Shown here piece after piece: positions 33,023 to 42,261 of a DNA stretch of 64,000 nt. The notes under the pieces were generated by a model. That model worked only from the letters and a program-made list of their open reading frames with translations, was not told the origin of the DNA and did not search any database. This stretch comes from JAWWPG01 sp037719575 (GTDB taxonomy: Bacteria > Actinomycetota > Actinomycetes > Propionibacteriales > Nocardioidaceae). The translations under genes and the position numbers were made by a program. Within the stretch, counting starts at the first letter, position 1, and each line of letters begins with the position of its first letter. Location of the stretch: the NCBI GenBank assembly GCA_037719575.1, contig JBBJMF010000001.1, positions 1 to 64,000 of the forward strand, in the 5' to 3' direction.

Positions 33023-34891
33023 GTGACGAAGCAGGTCGAGCAGCTCGACCGGGTGGTCATCCGCTTCGCGGGCGACTCCGGCGACGGGATGCAGCTCACC
33101 GGTGACCGGTTCACCCAGGAGAGCGCCGTCTTCGGCAACGACCTTTCGACGCTCCCCAACTTCCCCGCCGAGATCCGGGCCCCGGCCGGCACCTTGCCAG
33201 GAGTCTCGTCGTTCCAGGTGCACTTCGCCGACCATGACATCCTGACCCCCGGCGATGCTCCGCAGGTGCTGGTCGCGATGAACCCGGCCGCCCTGCGGGC
33301 CAACGTCAAGGACCTCGCGCCGGGGGCCACGATCATCGTCGACACCCACGACTTCTCCGATCGCAACCTCACCCGCGCCGGCTACGCGGCCAACCCGTTG
33401 GCGGACGGCTCGCTGGAGACGTTCGCCGTTCACGAGGTCGACCTCACCGAGATGACCGTGTCCGCGATCAAGCAGTTCGGGCTGAGCCGCAAGGACGCCT
33501 CACGGGCCAAGAACATGTTCGCGCTGGGGCTGCTGTCCTGGCTGTACGGGCGGCCGGTCGAAGGCACGGAGACTTTCCTCGCCCGCAAGTTCGTCGATCA
33601 GCCGGACATCCGCGACGCCAACCTGGCCGCGTTCCATGCCGGGTGGAACTTCGGCGAGACGACGGAGACGTTCGCGGTCTCCTACGAGGTCAAACCCGCC
33701 GCGATGCGGGCCGGCATCTACCGCAACATCTCCGGCAACCTCGCCCTGAGCTACGGGCTGGTCGCCGCCTCGGTCCGCTCGGGTCTGCCGCTGTTCCTCG
33801 GCGCCTACCCGATCACGCCGGCGTCCGACATCCTGCACGAGCTCAGCAAGCACAAGCGCTTCGGCGTCATGACCTTCCAGGCCGAGGACGAGATCGCCGG
33901 CATCGGCGCCGCCCTGGGAGCGTCGTTCGGCGGCGCGCTCGGCGTGACGACCACGTCGGGACCGGGGATCGCGTTGAAGAGCGAGACGATCGGGCTCGCG
34001 ATCACCCTGGAGCTGCCGCTCGTCGTCGTCGACGTGCAGCGCGGCGGGCCCTCGACCGGGCTGCCGACGAAGACCGAGCAGGCCGACCTCCTCCAGGCGA
34101 TGTTCGGTCGAAACGGGGAGGCCCCGCTGCCGATTGTGGCGCCGCGGTCGCCAGGAGACTGCTTCGACGCCGCGCTCGAAGCCGCCCGGATCGCCGTCAC
34201 CTACCGCACCCCTGTGATGCTGCTCTCCGACGGCTACCTGGCCAACGGGTCCGAACCGTGGCTGATCCCCAAGGTCGACGTGCTGCCGAGGATCGACCCG
34301 TCGTTCGCGACGCTGCCGAACCACGAGACGGAGTCCGGGCAGCACGAGTTCTGGCCCTACCAGCGCGACCCGCAGACCCTGGCCCGACCCTGGGCGGTTC
34401 CCGGAACGGCAGGTCTCGAGCACCGGATCGGGGGCCTGGAGAAGGCCGACGGGCACGGCAACATCTCCTACGACCCGACCAACCACGACCTCATGGTCCG
34501 CACCCGCCAGGCCAAGGTGGACCGCGTCGCCGACTCCATAGGGTCGGTCGAGGTCGACGACCCGGACCGTTCTGCTCGGCTCCTGGTGCTCGGGTGGGGA
34601 TCGACGTACGGACCGATCGGTGCCGCCTGTCGACGTCTGCGGACGTCTGGCCGGCCGATAGCCCAGGCACACCTTCGCCACCTCAACCCGTTCCCCCATA
34701 ACCTCGGCGAGGTGCTGCGCGGCTACGACCGCGTGGTCGTGCCCGAGATGAACCTGGGCCAGCTCGCCCTCCTCCTGCGTGCGAGGTACCTCGTCGACGT
34801 CGTCGGCTACAACCAGGTGCGCGGTCTGCCCTTCGGTGCCACCGAGCTCGAGGACGTGCTCACCGCTGCCTTCGAGGAGGTTAACGAGTGA
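33023..34891 (+). CDS. korA: 2-oxoacid (2-oxoglutarate):ferredoxin oxidoreductase, alpha subunit
   Basis: 622 residues from GTG 33023; tandem GTG codons just before and ATG 32930 are alternatives. Fused gamma-alpha subunit: the N-terminal gamma part begins DRVVIRFAGDSGDGMQLTGD, and the alpha part has YPITPASDILHELSKH, AEDEIAGIGAALGASFGGAL, TSGPGIALKSETIGLA and DVQRGGPSTGLPTKTEQ, all typical of KorA. With KorB it oxidatively decarboxylates 2-oxoglutarate with CoA, reducing ferredoxin. It has no own ferredoxin domain. GTGA overlap with korB. It lies between two complex I clusters. Confidence 0.93.
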   Translation: MTKQVEQLDRVVIRFAGDSGDGMQLTGDRFTQESAVFGNDLSTLPNFPAEIRAPAGTLPGVSSFQVHFADHDILTPGDAPQVLVAMNPAALRANVKDLAPGATIIVDTHDFSDRNLTRAGYAANPLADGSLETFAVHEVDLTEMTVSAIKQFGLSRKDASRAKNMFALGLLSWLYGRPVEGTETFLARKFVDQPDIRDANLAAFHAGWNFGETTETFAVSYEVKPAAMRAGIYRNISGNLALSYGLVAASVRSGLPLFLGAYPITPASDILHELSKHKRFGVMTFQAEDEIAGIGAALGASFGGALGVTTTSGPGIALKSETIGLAITLELPLVVVDVQRGGPSTGLPTKTEQADLLQAMFGRNGEAPLPIVAPRSPGDCFDAALEAARIAVTYRTPVMLLSDGYLANGSEPWLIPKVDVLPRIDPSFATLPNHETESGQHEFWPYQRDPQTLARPWAVPGTAGLEHRIGGLEKADGHGNISYDPTNHDLMVRTRQAKVDRVADSIGSVEVDDPDRSARLLVLGWGSTYGPIGAACRRLRTSGRPIAQAHLRHLNPFPHNLGEVLRGYDRVVVPEMNLGQLALLLRARYLVDVVGYNQVRGLPFGATELEDVLTAAFEEVNE

Positions 34892-35895
34892 CCACCGACG
34901 TCCCGACCCCGGAGCTCGTCGCTGCCGGCCTGCAAGGGGTCCCGCTGTCCGACGTACCGACCTCGCGCAAGGACTTCTCGTCCGACCAGGAGGTCCGCTG
35001 GTGCCCCGGCTGCGGGGACTACATCGTGCTCGCCGTGGTGCAGGGCTTCCTGCCGTCGCTGGGGCTGCGCCGGGAGAACATCGTCTTCGTCTCCGGCATC
35101 GGGTGCGCCGCGCGGTTCCCGTACTACCTCGACACCTACGGCATGCACTCGATCCACGGACGCGCCCCGGCGATCGCCACGGGTCTCGCGACGGCTCGGC
35201 CGGACCTATCTGTATGGGTGGTCACCGGCGACGGCGACGCGTTGTCGATCGGCGGCAACCACCTGATCCACGCGATGCGGCGCAACGTCAACATGACGAT
35301 CCTGCTGTTCAACAACCGCATCTACGGGCTCACCAAGGGCCAGTACTCGCCGACATCGGAGGTCGGCAAGATCACCAAGTCGACGCCGATGGGCTCGCTG
35401 GACCGTCCGTTCAACCCGGTCTCGCTGGCGCTGGGCGCCGAGGCCACGTTCGTCGCCCGCACGCTCGACTCGGATCGTGCGCACCTGACGACGGTCCTCC
35501 AGGCTGCTGCGGCACACCGCGGGACGAGCTTCGTGGAGATCTACCAGAACTGCCCGATCTTCAATGACGGTGCTTTCGACGTGCTCAAGGACAAGGAGCA
35601 CGGTGAGGCGCGGCTGGTCCGGCTGGTCCACGGCGATCCGGTCCGGGTCGGCGACCGGGAGTGGGTGCACGACGCCCAGGCCGACGACCCGAGCCGCGCC
35701 TTCGAGATCTCCCGGCTCGACGACGAGACGATGACACATGTGCCGGTCGGCATCTTCCGCCAGGTCGAGCGGCCGACCTACGACGACCAGGTGCGCGCCC
35801 AGGTCGACGAGGCACACGAGCGACACGGCGACGGCGACCTGGCGTCGCTGCTCGCCGGAAGTGACCCCTGGACCGTCAGCGGGTCTGGGGACTAG
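34888..35895 (+). CDS. korB: 2-oxoacid (2-oxoglutarate):ferredoxin oxidoreductase, beta subunit
   Basis: 335 residues, GTG 34888 overlapping the korA stop as GTGA behind GAGGAGG. TPP- and [4Fe-4S]-binding subunit. VRWCPGCGDYIVLA gives the first Cys pair, SGIGCAARFPYYLDTYG the third, and QNCPIFNDG the fourth Cys (all three contexts conserved). The TPP pocket is VVTGDGDALSIGGNHL, then NNRIYGLTKGQ with the Mg-binding Asn. The pair is the actinobacterial KorAB. It is convergent with the secreted protein gene, 10 bp away. Confidence 0.94.
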   Translation: MTTDVPTPELVAAGLQGVPLSDVPTSRKDFSSDQEVRWCPGCGDYIVLAVVQGFLPSLGLRRENIVFVSGIGCAARFPYYLDTYGMHSIHGRAPAIATGLATARPDLSVWVVTGDGDALSIGGNHLIHAMRRNVNMTILLFNNRIYGLTKGQYSPTSEVGKITKSTPMGSLDRPFNPVSLALGAEATFVARTLDSDRAHLTTVLQAAAAHRGTSFVEIYQNCPIFNDGAFDVLKDKEHGEARLVRLVHGDPVRVGDREWVHDAQADDPSRAFEISRLDDETMTHVPVGIFRQVERPTYDDQVRAQVDEAHERHGDGDLASLLAGSDPWTVSGSGD

Positions 35896-35905
35896 CCTCC
35901 GCCGG

Positions 35906-36610
35906 TCAGACCAGCTCGGTGGTGATCGTCCCGCCGTACGACGGAATGAACGCGACCGTGCCCGGGACCGCCACCCGCCACCACCAGCGCCCGTTGGAGG
36001 GCGCGGGCAGGGAGAAGCGGTAGGCGCCGTTGGTGCCCGTCGTGGCCCGCTTGACCGTGACGTAGGAGCAGGTGGCGCAGGACCGCTTCTGCAGGGAGAT
36101 CGGCTTGTTGGTGTAGAAGGGGGTCACGTTCCCGGCGTAGGTGGCGGCCCCCGAGCGATCGGTGATCTTGCCGTTGAACAGCCGGTAGACCGTCCCCCAC
36201 GTCACCTCGCTAGTGGGTCCGAACGACGCGTTACCGCCGAACACCACCTTGTAGTGTGCGTTCTGCCGGGTCACGGTGCGGAAGTGGAACTGCGGGAGGG
36301 TGCCGGTTCCCGTCCTCTGTGCGCTCTGGTAGACCCAGGTGCTGTTGCCGTCCAGCCGGCGGTAGAGCTTGACCTGGACGCCGGCCAGCGCGCCGCGGTG
36401 ACCTTGGGCGAAGCTCGCCACCTGGCCGACGATGGTCATCGCGCTGCCAGCCGCATGGATGTGTCCGAAGGCCATCCAGCGGATGCTCGTCTGGTGCCGG
36501 ATCACCGCACGGTCGAACCCGGACGAGGGTGTGCCGGCAGAGACCGCCCCCGGCAGGCCGACTAGGCCCATCGCCATCAGGCCGACCAGCAGTGCGCGGA
36601 TCCTCGTCAT
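35906..36610 (-). CDS. Secreted protein of unknown function
   Basis: 234 residues. A Sec signal peptide (MTRIRALLVGLMAMGLVGLP..AVSA) with a likely cut after ASA-type AVSA near residue 25. The mature part has no membrane span. It looks like tandem beta-rich Ig/bacterial-surface domains: VKLYRRLDGNSTWVYQS and AHYKVVFGGNASFGPTSE in the first, a Cys pair CATCSYVTV in the second with YRFSLPAPSNGRWWWRVA. Such repeats are common in exported actinobacterial adhesin-like or bacterial Ig proteins. No catalytic motif. Divergent from the DUF5709 gene; no paralogue in the window. Confidence 0.65.
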   Translation of the reverse strand: MTRIRALLVGLMAMGLVGLPGAVSAGTPSSGFDRAVIRHQTSIRWMAFGHIHAAGSAMTIVGQVASFAQGHRGALAGVQVKLYRRLDGNSTWVYQSAQRTGTGTLPQFHFRTVTRQNAHYKVVFGGNASFGPTSEVTWGTVYRLFNGKITDRSGAATYAGNVTPFYTNKPISLQKRSCATCSYVTVKRATTGTNGAYRFSLPAPSNGRWWWRVAVPGTVAFIPSYGGTITTELV

Positions 36611-36827
36611 CGGCTGGTACCCACATCCTTGCGGTTCACGGCCGACGGCGACCGTGCTGGCCTACCCACCGTAGGAGAAGTGGGCCGGGCGGGCAAGTGC
36701 AGCCCTGGCTGCCGGTTGCACCAGGCTGTGGGCTGGACCGACCTCCGGGCGCGGATCGCGTCGGCGACCTAGGGTCGAGGGAGACGTGAGACGCGCAGCG
36801 GCTCGTCCATGACACGGAGGGTGACAG
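36611..36827. promoter_or_regulatory. Divergent intergenic region upstream of the DUF5709 gene
   Basis: 217 bp. The palindrome-like CGACCTAGGGTCG near 36765-36777 contains TAGGGT, a possible -10 or operator for the plus-strand gene; the minus side has TACGGT before the secreted protein. Both are weak guesses. The ribosome site GGAGGGTGAC directly precedes ATG 36828. Confidence 0.3.
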
Positions 36828-37262
36828 ATGACAGACAGCGTTGGCCCGGCCGAGAACTACCACGGCTACAGCGTCGACAACGAGGACCAACCCCAGTCGA
36901 CGGGTGACAGCATGACCGACGACCGGGGTCTGGACGATCCACTGGACGAGGGCTACTCACCGCCGGAGAAGTGGTCACCGGCCGAGGGCTTCGGCAACAC
37001 GCCGTATGAGGAGGCCACCGGCGAGACGCTGGACCAGCGCCTCGCGCAGGAGGAGCCGGAGCCCGACCCCTATGAGGAGGCGGCGAAGGACATCGAGGAT
37101 GTCAGCGGCGAGGTGGGCAGCGAGCGGTCGGGGCGGCTGGTCGCCGACGACGAGGGAATCTCCGAGGACACCCAGCAGGAGCTGCTCGCTCACGATGTCG
37201 GAATCGACGGTGCCGCAGCAAGCGCGGAAGAGGCCGCGGTCCACATCATCGACGAAGAATGA
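36828..37262 (+). CDS. DUF5709 family protein
   Basis: 144 residues, very acidic and probably disordered. It has the family series: LDEGYSPPEKWSPAEGFGNT, then EEATGETLDQRLAQEEPEPD, ending with a short ERSGRLVADDEG and VGIDGAAASAEEAAVHIIDE. DUF5709 is widespread in actinomycetes and of unknown role. A strong GGAGGG site gives the start. Confidence 0.85.
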   Translation: MTDSVGPAENYHGYSVDNEDQPQSTGDSMTDDRGLDDPLDEGYSPPEKWSPAEGFGNTPYEEATGETLDQRLAQEEPEPDPYEEAAKDIEDVSGEVGSERSGRLVADDEGISEDTQQELLAHDVGIDGAAASAEEAAVHIIDEE

Positions 37263-37296
37263 CCATCCGCCACGTGTCACCGACGATCCGCCTGGT

Positions 37297-38034
37297 GTGA
37301 CCGAGTCCGCTGAGCTGCGCGCGCTGCTCGGGCGGGTGCATGACGAGCCGAACGTGGTCGGGCTCGTGCTCACCGGTTCGGTCGCCCGACAAGGGATGGC
37401 TACCTCTCGATCCGACGTCGATGTGTACGTCGTGCTGGACGGGCCCGACCCCGCCTGGGGCACGACCAGATCCTCCACGATCGACATCGCGGTGTGCACC
37501 CTCGACCAGCTACGACAAACCCCGCTCCCGGGCGACATCGGCTGGTGGGACCGCTACTCGTTCACGCACAGCCAGGTCCTGCTCGACAAGGTACGGGGGG
37601 AGGTGGCCGAGCTCGTGGGCGCCTGGGGAACACTCAGCGGCGCAGAAAGCAAGGTGGTTCTGGAGACGTACCTCGACGGCTACCTCAACTACGCCTTCCG
37701 GTCGCTGAAGAGTCATCGGGACGGAGGGGTGTTCGAGGCCCGGCTGGACGCGGTCGAGAGCCTGGCGTGGATGCTCCCGGTGATCTTCGCTTTCGAGCGG
37801 CGGGTCCGGCCCTACAACAAGTACCTCGCCTGGGAGCTCATCCACCACCCGCTCGAGCGGGTGGACTGGCAGTCGTCCGAGCTGCTCCCCCGGGTCCAGA
37901 CGATCCTCGATACCGGCGATGCCTCAGCGCAACGATGGATGTTCGCCTCGATCGAGAGCGCCTCTCGGGAGGTCGGTCTCGGTGGGATCGTGGACGGCTG
38001 GTGCGACGAGCTCGCGCTGTTCCGTCACTCCTGA
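37297..38034 (+). CDS. Nucleotidyltransferase-fold protein
   Basis: 245 residues from GTG 37297. The polymerase-beta-type core is LTGSVARQGMATSRSDVDVYVV, with the G-S and the D-x-D metal pair (Asp 40 and 42), and a third acidic residue in IDIAVCTLDQL. The rest is helical (AAESKVVLETYLDGYLNYAFRS-type and RRVRPYNKYLAWEL), like aminoglycoside adenylyltransferases and their DUF4037-like relatives. It lies 34 nt after DUF5709. Substrate unknown; a drug-modifying or protein-AMPylating role is possible but not shown. Confidence 0.7.
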   Translation: MTESAELRALLGRVHDEPNVVGLVLTGSVARQGMATSRSDVDVYVVLDGPDPAWGTTRSSTIDIAVCTLDQLRQTPLPGDIGWWDRYSFTHSQVLLDKVRGEVAELVGAWGTLSGAESKVVLETYLDGYLNYAFRSLKSHRDGGVFEARLDAVESLAWMLPVIFAFERRVRPYNKYLAWELIHHPLERVDWQSSELLPRVQTILDTGDASAQRWMFASIESASREVGLGGIVDGWCDELALFRHS

Positions 38035-38100
38035 CGTCCGTTCGAGTGAGCGCAGTTGACGCCGGTTCCACGGACGTTGCGGCGACGCCACGCAGGGGTC

Positions 38101-39096
38101 CTAGGACGAGCGCGTCGTCACGAGGTCGCACAGCCCGATCATCGCCTCCCGGGCGGGGATGTCAGGCACCGTCGCCAGCAGGGCCCGGGCCCGGTCCGCG
38201 CGACGGCTGACCTCGAGGCGGGCCTTGGTCATCGCCGGGTTGTTGCGCAGCAGACGAAGCGCCTCGGCGTGCAGGCTGTCGTCGCTGATCGGGCCGGCGA
38301 GCAGCTCGAGCAGCCGCGAGTCCGTGGGGTGATGGGACTGCCGGGCCATCAGGGTGGGCAGCGTGGGAACCCCTTCGCGCAGATCGGTTCCCGGCGTCTT
38401 GCCGAGCTCCATCGACTCGCTGGTGACATCGATGATGTCGTCACTGAGCTGGAACGAGGTCCCGATCTGCTCCCCGAACTCGGTGAGCGTGGTCGCCAGT
38501 TCGGGAGGCACCCCTGCCATCAATGCCCCAAGTCGAGCCGATGTCGCGATCAGTGACCCGGTCTTGTCCGCCACGACGGAGAGGTAGTGCTCGAGCGGGT
38601 CCTCGCCTCGACCCGGGCCGACGGTCTCCCGGATCTGACCCTGCACGAGGCGCGAGAATGTCCGCGACTGGATGCGCACGGCGTCCGGGCCCAGCTCGGA
38701 CACGATGTCCGACGCTCGTGCGAACAGGAAGTCGCCGGTCAGGATCGCCACCGAGTTGTCCCAGCGAGCGTTCGCGCTCTCGGCACCCCGGCGAAGCGAC
38801 GCCTCGTCCATCACGTCGTCGTGGTAGAGCGTGGCGAGGTGGGTCAGCTCGACAACCAGAGCGGCCGGCACGACGCCCGTGGCGCCCGGGTCCCCGAACT
38901 CCGATGCCAGCACGACAAGCAACGGCCGGAAGCGTTTGCCCCCCGCCTCCAGGAGGTGCTTCGCCGCCGCGGTGAGGAAGTCGACGTCGGACGCCACGCT
39001 GCGCGCGAGCTCCTCCTCGACCTCAGCCAGCCGGGCCCGTAGGCGCGCCTCGAGAGCGGCATCGACGGGTGGCAGACCGAGTGCGGACAGCGTCAT
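38101..39096 (-). CDS. ispB: Polyprenyl (heptaprenyl-type) diphosphate synthase
   Basis: 331 residues, trans-prenyl transferase that builds the isoprenoid tail of menaquinone. First aspartate-rich motif HDDVMD (92-97), second DDIID (219-223), GGKRFRPLL for IPP binding and LVQGQIRE are all present. Residues before the first Asp motif (HLATLYHDD) are fairly small, which suggests a long product (C35-C45), but length is not certain. Lies 10 nt after nuoN on the same strand and looks like the last gene of the nuo operon, tying tail synthesis to complex I expression. Symbol is by analogy (also hepT/grcC). Confidence 0.92.
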   Translation of the reverse strand: MTLSALGLPPVDAALEARLRARLAEVEEELARSVASDVDFLTAAAKHLLEAGGKRFRPLLVVLASEFGDPGATGVVPAALVVELTHLATLYHDDVMDEASLRRGAESANARWDNSVAILTGDFLFARASDIVSELGPDAVRIQSRTFSRLVQGQIRETVGPGRGEDPLEHYLSVVADKTGSLIATSARLGALMAGVPPELATTLTEFGEQIGTSFQLSDDIIDVTSESMELGKTPGTDLREGVPTLPTLMARQSHHPTDSRLLELLAGPISDDSLHAEALRLLRNNPAMTKARLEVSRRADRARALLATVPDIPAREAMIGLCDLVTTRSS

Positions 39097-39106
39097 GGCG
39101 ACGGCG

Positions 39107-40720
39107 TCAGCGGACGAACTCGCCGGCTTGGCGAGCCAGGTCGAGGACGGGTTGCGGGACGACGCCGAGCAGCAGGGTGACCGTCGCCCCGACGGTGATG
39201 ACCGCGGTCGTCAAGATGCTGGGCACGGACACGGTAGGGCCGTCTCCGACCGGGTCTGAGAAGAACATCAAGACGATGACCCGGACGTAGAAGAACGCGG
39301 CCACAGCACTCATCAGCACACCAACGACGACCAGCGGCCACGCGCCACCCTCCCACGCTGCCGTGAACACGACCCACTTCCCGGTGAAGCCGCTCGTCAG
39401 CGGGATGCCGGCGAAACCCAGCAGGAAGAACGCGAAGACACCCGCGACGACCGGCGACTCCTTGCCCAGGCCGGCCCACCGGGACAGATGGGTCGCCTCT
39501 CCACCAGCGTCGCGTACGACGGTCACGACCGCGAACGCGCCGACGGTGCTGAACCCGTAGGCGACGAGGTAGAACAGCACCGCCTGCAGGCTCGAGACCT
39601 GCTGGCCGACGATGTCGACGCCTTGGGTGGCGCCGACGAACCCCGTCAGCAGGAAACCGGCGTGCGCGATCGACGAGTAGGCGAGCATGCGCTTGATATC
39701 GGTCTGGGTGATCGCGACGACCGAACCCACGGCCATCGTGATCACGGCGACGATCCAGAAGATCGGCTCCCAGTCCCAGCGGGCGCCGCCGAGCGCGACG
39801 TAGAAGACCCGGAGCAGCGCCCCGAAGGCGGCCAGCTTCGTGCACGCCGCCATGAAGGCCGTGACCGCTGTCGGGGCACCCTGGTAGACGTCGGGTGTCC
39901 AGGCGTGGAACGGCGCGGCGCTGACCTTGAAGAGCAGGCCAACCGCCACCAGGCCGATACCGGCCAGCAGGAGGTTGTTGGCACCGGAGCGGGACGAGAT
40001 CGCGTTGGCGACGTCCGCGAAGTGCACACTGCCGGCGAAGCCGTAGACCAGGGCGATCCCGTAGAGGAAGAAGGCCGATGAGAACGCCCCCAGCAGGAAG
40101 TACTTCATCGCCGCTTCCTGGCTGATCAACCTGCGACGGCGGGCTAGCCCACAGAGCAGGTAGAGAGGAAGCGAGAACACCTCGAGGGCGACGAACATCG
40201 TGAGGAAGTCGTTGGCGGCACTGAACAGCATCATGCCGCCCACCGCGAAGATCATCAGCGGGAAGACCTCGGTGTGCTCGATCCCCCGCGAGGAGGCGTC
40301 GCGCTCGGCCTGGGTGCCGGGCAGTGCCGAGGCCTGCCCGGCGAATGCCGTCACGCCACCTTCGAGACGCCGCTCGGCAACCAGCATGACGCTGACGATC
40401 GACAAGATCAGTAGCGTGCCCCAGATGAAGAGCGACGGCCCGTCGACAGCGATCGCACCGTCGGCCTCGATGCGCCCGAACGACCCGGCGGCGGGACCCG
40501 TGTTGGTCGTGAGGCCCTCGCCGACGATGATGACGGCGACGAAGGAAGCCACCAGCCCGCCGAGCGCAACAGCGGACTGGATCAGGTAGCGCTGCTCCCG
40601 GGCGGCGAACGCCTCGACCAACACCCCCACCAGCGCGGCGCCGAAGACGATCAGCAACGGAGCGAGGTTCCCGTAGTCGAGGCTCGGCGCGTGGAAGACC
40701 GGGTCGGCGGAGAAGATCAC
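39107..40720 (-). CDS. nuoN: NADH-quinone oxidoreductase subunit N (main operon)
   Basis: 537 residues from GTG 40720, GTGA with the nuoM stop. ND2-type antiporter subunit. Marks: LEVFSLPLYLLCGLARR, AAMKYFLLGAFSSAFFLYG with the channel Lys, SAAPFHAWTPDVYQGAPT and IKRMLAYSSIAHAGFLLTG. About 55 residues longer than the second-cluster copy, mainly in the N-terminal third (a periplasmic loop near 110-150). Confidence 0.96.
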   Translation of the reverse strand: MIFSADPVFHAPSLDYGNLAPLLIVFGAALVGVLVEAFAAREQRYLIQSAVALGGLVASFVAVIIVGEGLTTNTGPAAGSFGRIEADGAIAVDGPSLFIWGTLLILSIVSVMLVAERRLEGGVTAFAGQASALPGTQAERDASSRGIEHTEVFPLMIFAVGGMMLFSAANDFLTMFVALEVFSLPLYLLCGLARRRRLISQEAAMKYFLLGAFSSAFFLYGIALVYGFAGSVHFADVANAISSRSGANNLLLAGIGLVAVGLLFKVSAAPFHAWTPDVYQGAPTAVTAFMAACTKLAAFGALLRVFYVALGGARWDWEPIFWIVAVITMAVGSVVAITQTDIKRMLAYSSIAHAGFLLTGFVGATQGVDIVGQQVSSLQAVLFYLVAYGFSTVGAFAVVTVVRDAGGEATHLSRWAGLGKESPVVAGVFAFFLLGFAGIPLTSGFTGKWVVFTAAWEGGAWPLVVVGVLMSAVAAFFYVRVIVLMFFSDPVGDGPTVSVPSILTTAVITVGATVTLLLGVVPQPVLDLARQAGEFVR

Positions 40721-42261
40721 TTCGGCGCTCCCTCGGGGCTCGTCGCGACCGTGGGGGCCGGGTCGGTGACATCGACGCGGTCGAGCAGCGACGTCACGGT
40801 TGGGTTGAGCGCGTCGAGCGCCGGCTTCGGGAAGAAGCCCAGGACGACGATCAGCGCCAGCAGCGGCGCCAGCGCCGCCACCTCACGCGGCCTGAGGTCG
40901 CGGAGGTGCTTGGTGGACTCTCGCACCGGCCCCGTCATCGTGCGCTGGTACATCAGCAGGATGTAGAGCGCGGCGAGCACGATGCCCAGCGTGGCGATCA
41001 CCGCCGCCACGACCGACGTCGAGAAGGTGCCCGCGAGCACGAGGAACTCGCTGACGAACGGCGACAAGCCGGGAAGCGACAGGCTCGACAAACCCGCCAC
41101 CATGAACGTGCCCGCAAGAACCGGCGCTACCTTCTCCACCCCGCCGTAGTCGCTGATCATCTTCGACCCTCGCCTGCTGATGAGGAACCCCGTGACGAGG
41201 AACAGCGCTCCGGTCGACAGCCCGTGGTTGAACATGTAGAGCGCTGCGCCGGCCTGAGACGTCGAGGTCAGCGCGAAGATGCCCAGCACGATGAAACCGA
41301 AGTGCGAGATCGAGGTGTAGGCGATGAGCCGCCTGATGTCGTTCTGACCGATGGCCAGCAGGGCACCGTAGATCACCGAGAACACCGCGAACGCCATCAC
41401 GACCGGGCTCGCCCAGCGCGACGCCTCCGGGAACAACCCCAGGCAGAAGCGCATCATCCCGAACGTGCCGATCTTGTCGAGGATGCTGACGAGCAGCACC
41501 GACGTTCCCGGCGTCGCCTCGCTGGCCGCGTCCGGCAGCCACGTGTGCAGCGGCCACATCGGTGCCTTGACCGCGAAGGCGACGAAGAACCCCAGGAAGA
41601 GCCATCGCCCGGTGTCCCGGCCGATGGGCATACTCATCAGGTCCTGCAGCAGGTACGACGGTCCGCCTGCCGTCCTCGACGAGACGACGTACAGGCCGAT
41701 GACGGAGGCCAGCATCAGGAGGCCGCCGAAGAGGCTGTAGAGCAGGAACTTGACCGCCGCGTAGGACCGCTGGGGACCACCGAAGCCGCCGATGAGGAAG
41801 TAGATCGGGATCAGCGTCGCCTCGAACAGCACGTAGAACAAGAACACGTCCGTCGCCGCGAACACCCCGACCGAAAGGCCTTCGACGCTGAGCATCAGCG
41901 CGAGAAACGCGTTCACGCTCCAGCGAGCCTCATCGGCGTCGTTCCACGAGGCGAGGATCACCACGGGTGTGAGGATCGTGGTCAGCAGCACGAGCACCAG
42001 GCCCAGCCCGTCGACCCCCAGGGCGTAGTGCGCGCCGAACGAGCTGATCCAGTCGTGCTCCTCGACGAACTGGAAACCGCCGTCGGTGTCGTACTGCGCG
42101 GCCACCACGATCGACAACACCAGCACGGCAGCTGAGAAGCCGAGCGCAACCTGCTTGGGCATTGCCCCGCCCCGGGGCAGCGCCATCAGCGCCATCGCGC
42201 CCACGAGGGGGAGCACGGCCAGGATGGTCAGCCAGGGAAGCAAGCCCGTGGACCCGTTCAT
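40717..42261 (-). CDS. nuoM: NADH-quinone oxidoreductase subunit M (main operon)
   Basis: 514 residues, ND4-type. FYVLFEATLIPIYFLIGGFG with the conserved Glu, AVKAPMWPLHTWLPDAASEA with the Lys, DIRRLIAYTSISHFGFIVLG, and MFNHGLSTGALFLVTGFLI. ATG 42261 overlaps the nuoL stop as ATGA. Membrane-arm proton pump between NuoL and NuoN. Confidence 0.96.
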   Translation of the reverse strand: MNGSTGLLPWLTILAVLPLVGAMALMALPRGGAMPKQVALGFSAAVLVLSIVVAAQYDTDGGFQFVEEHDWISSFGAHYALGVDGLGLVLVLLTTILTPVVILASWNDADEARWSVNAFLALMLSVEGLSVGVFAATDVFLFYVLFEATLIPIYFLIGGFGGPQRSYAAVKFLLYSLFGGLLMLASVIGLYVVSSRTAGGPSYLLQDLMSMPIGRDTGRWLFLGFFVAFAVKAPMWPLHTWLPDAASEATPGTSVLLVSILDKIGTFGMMRFCLGLFPEASRWASPVVMAFAVFSVIYGALLAIGQNDIRRLIAYTSISHFGFIVLGIFALTSTSQAGAALYMFNHGLSTGALFLVTGFLISRRGSKMISDYGGVEKVAPVLAGTFMVAGLSSLSLPGLSPFVSEFLVLAGTFSTSVVAAVIATLGIVLAALYILLMYQRTMTGPVRESTKHLRDLRPREVAALAPLLALIVVLGFFPKPALDALNPTVTSLLDRVDVTDPAPTVATSPEGAPK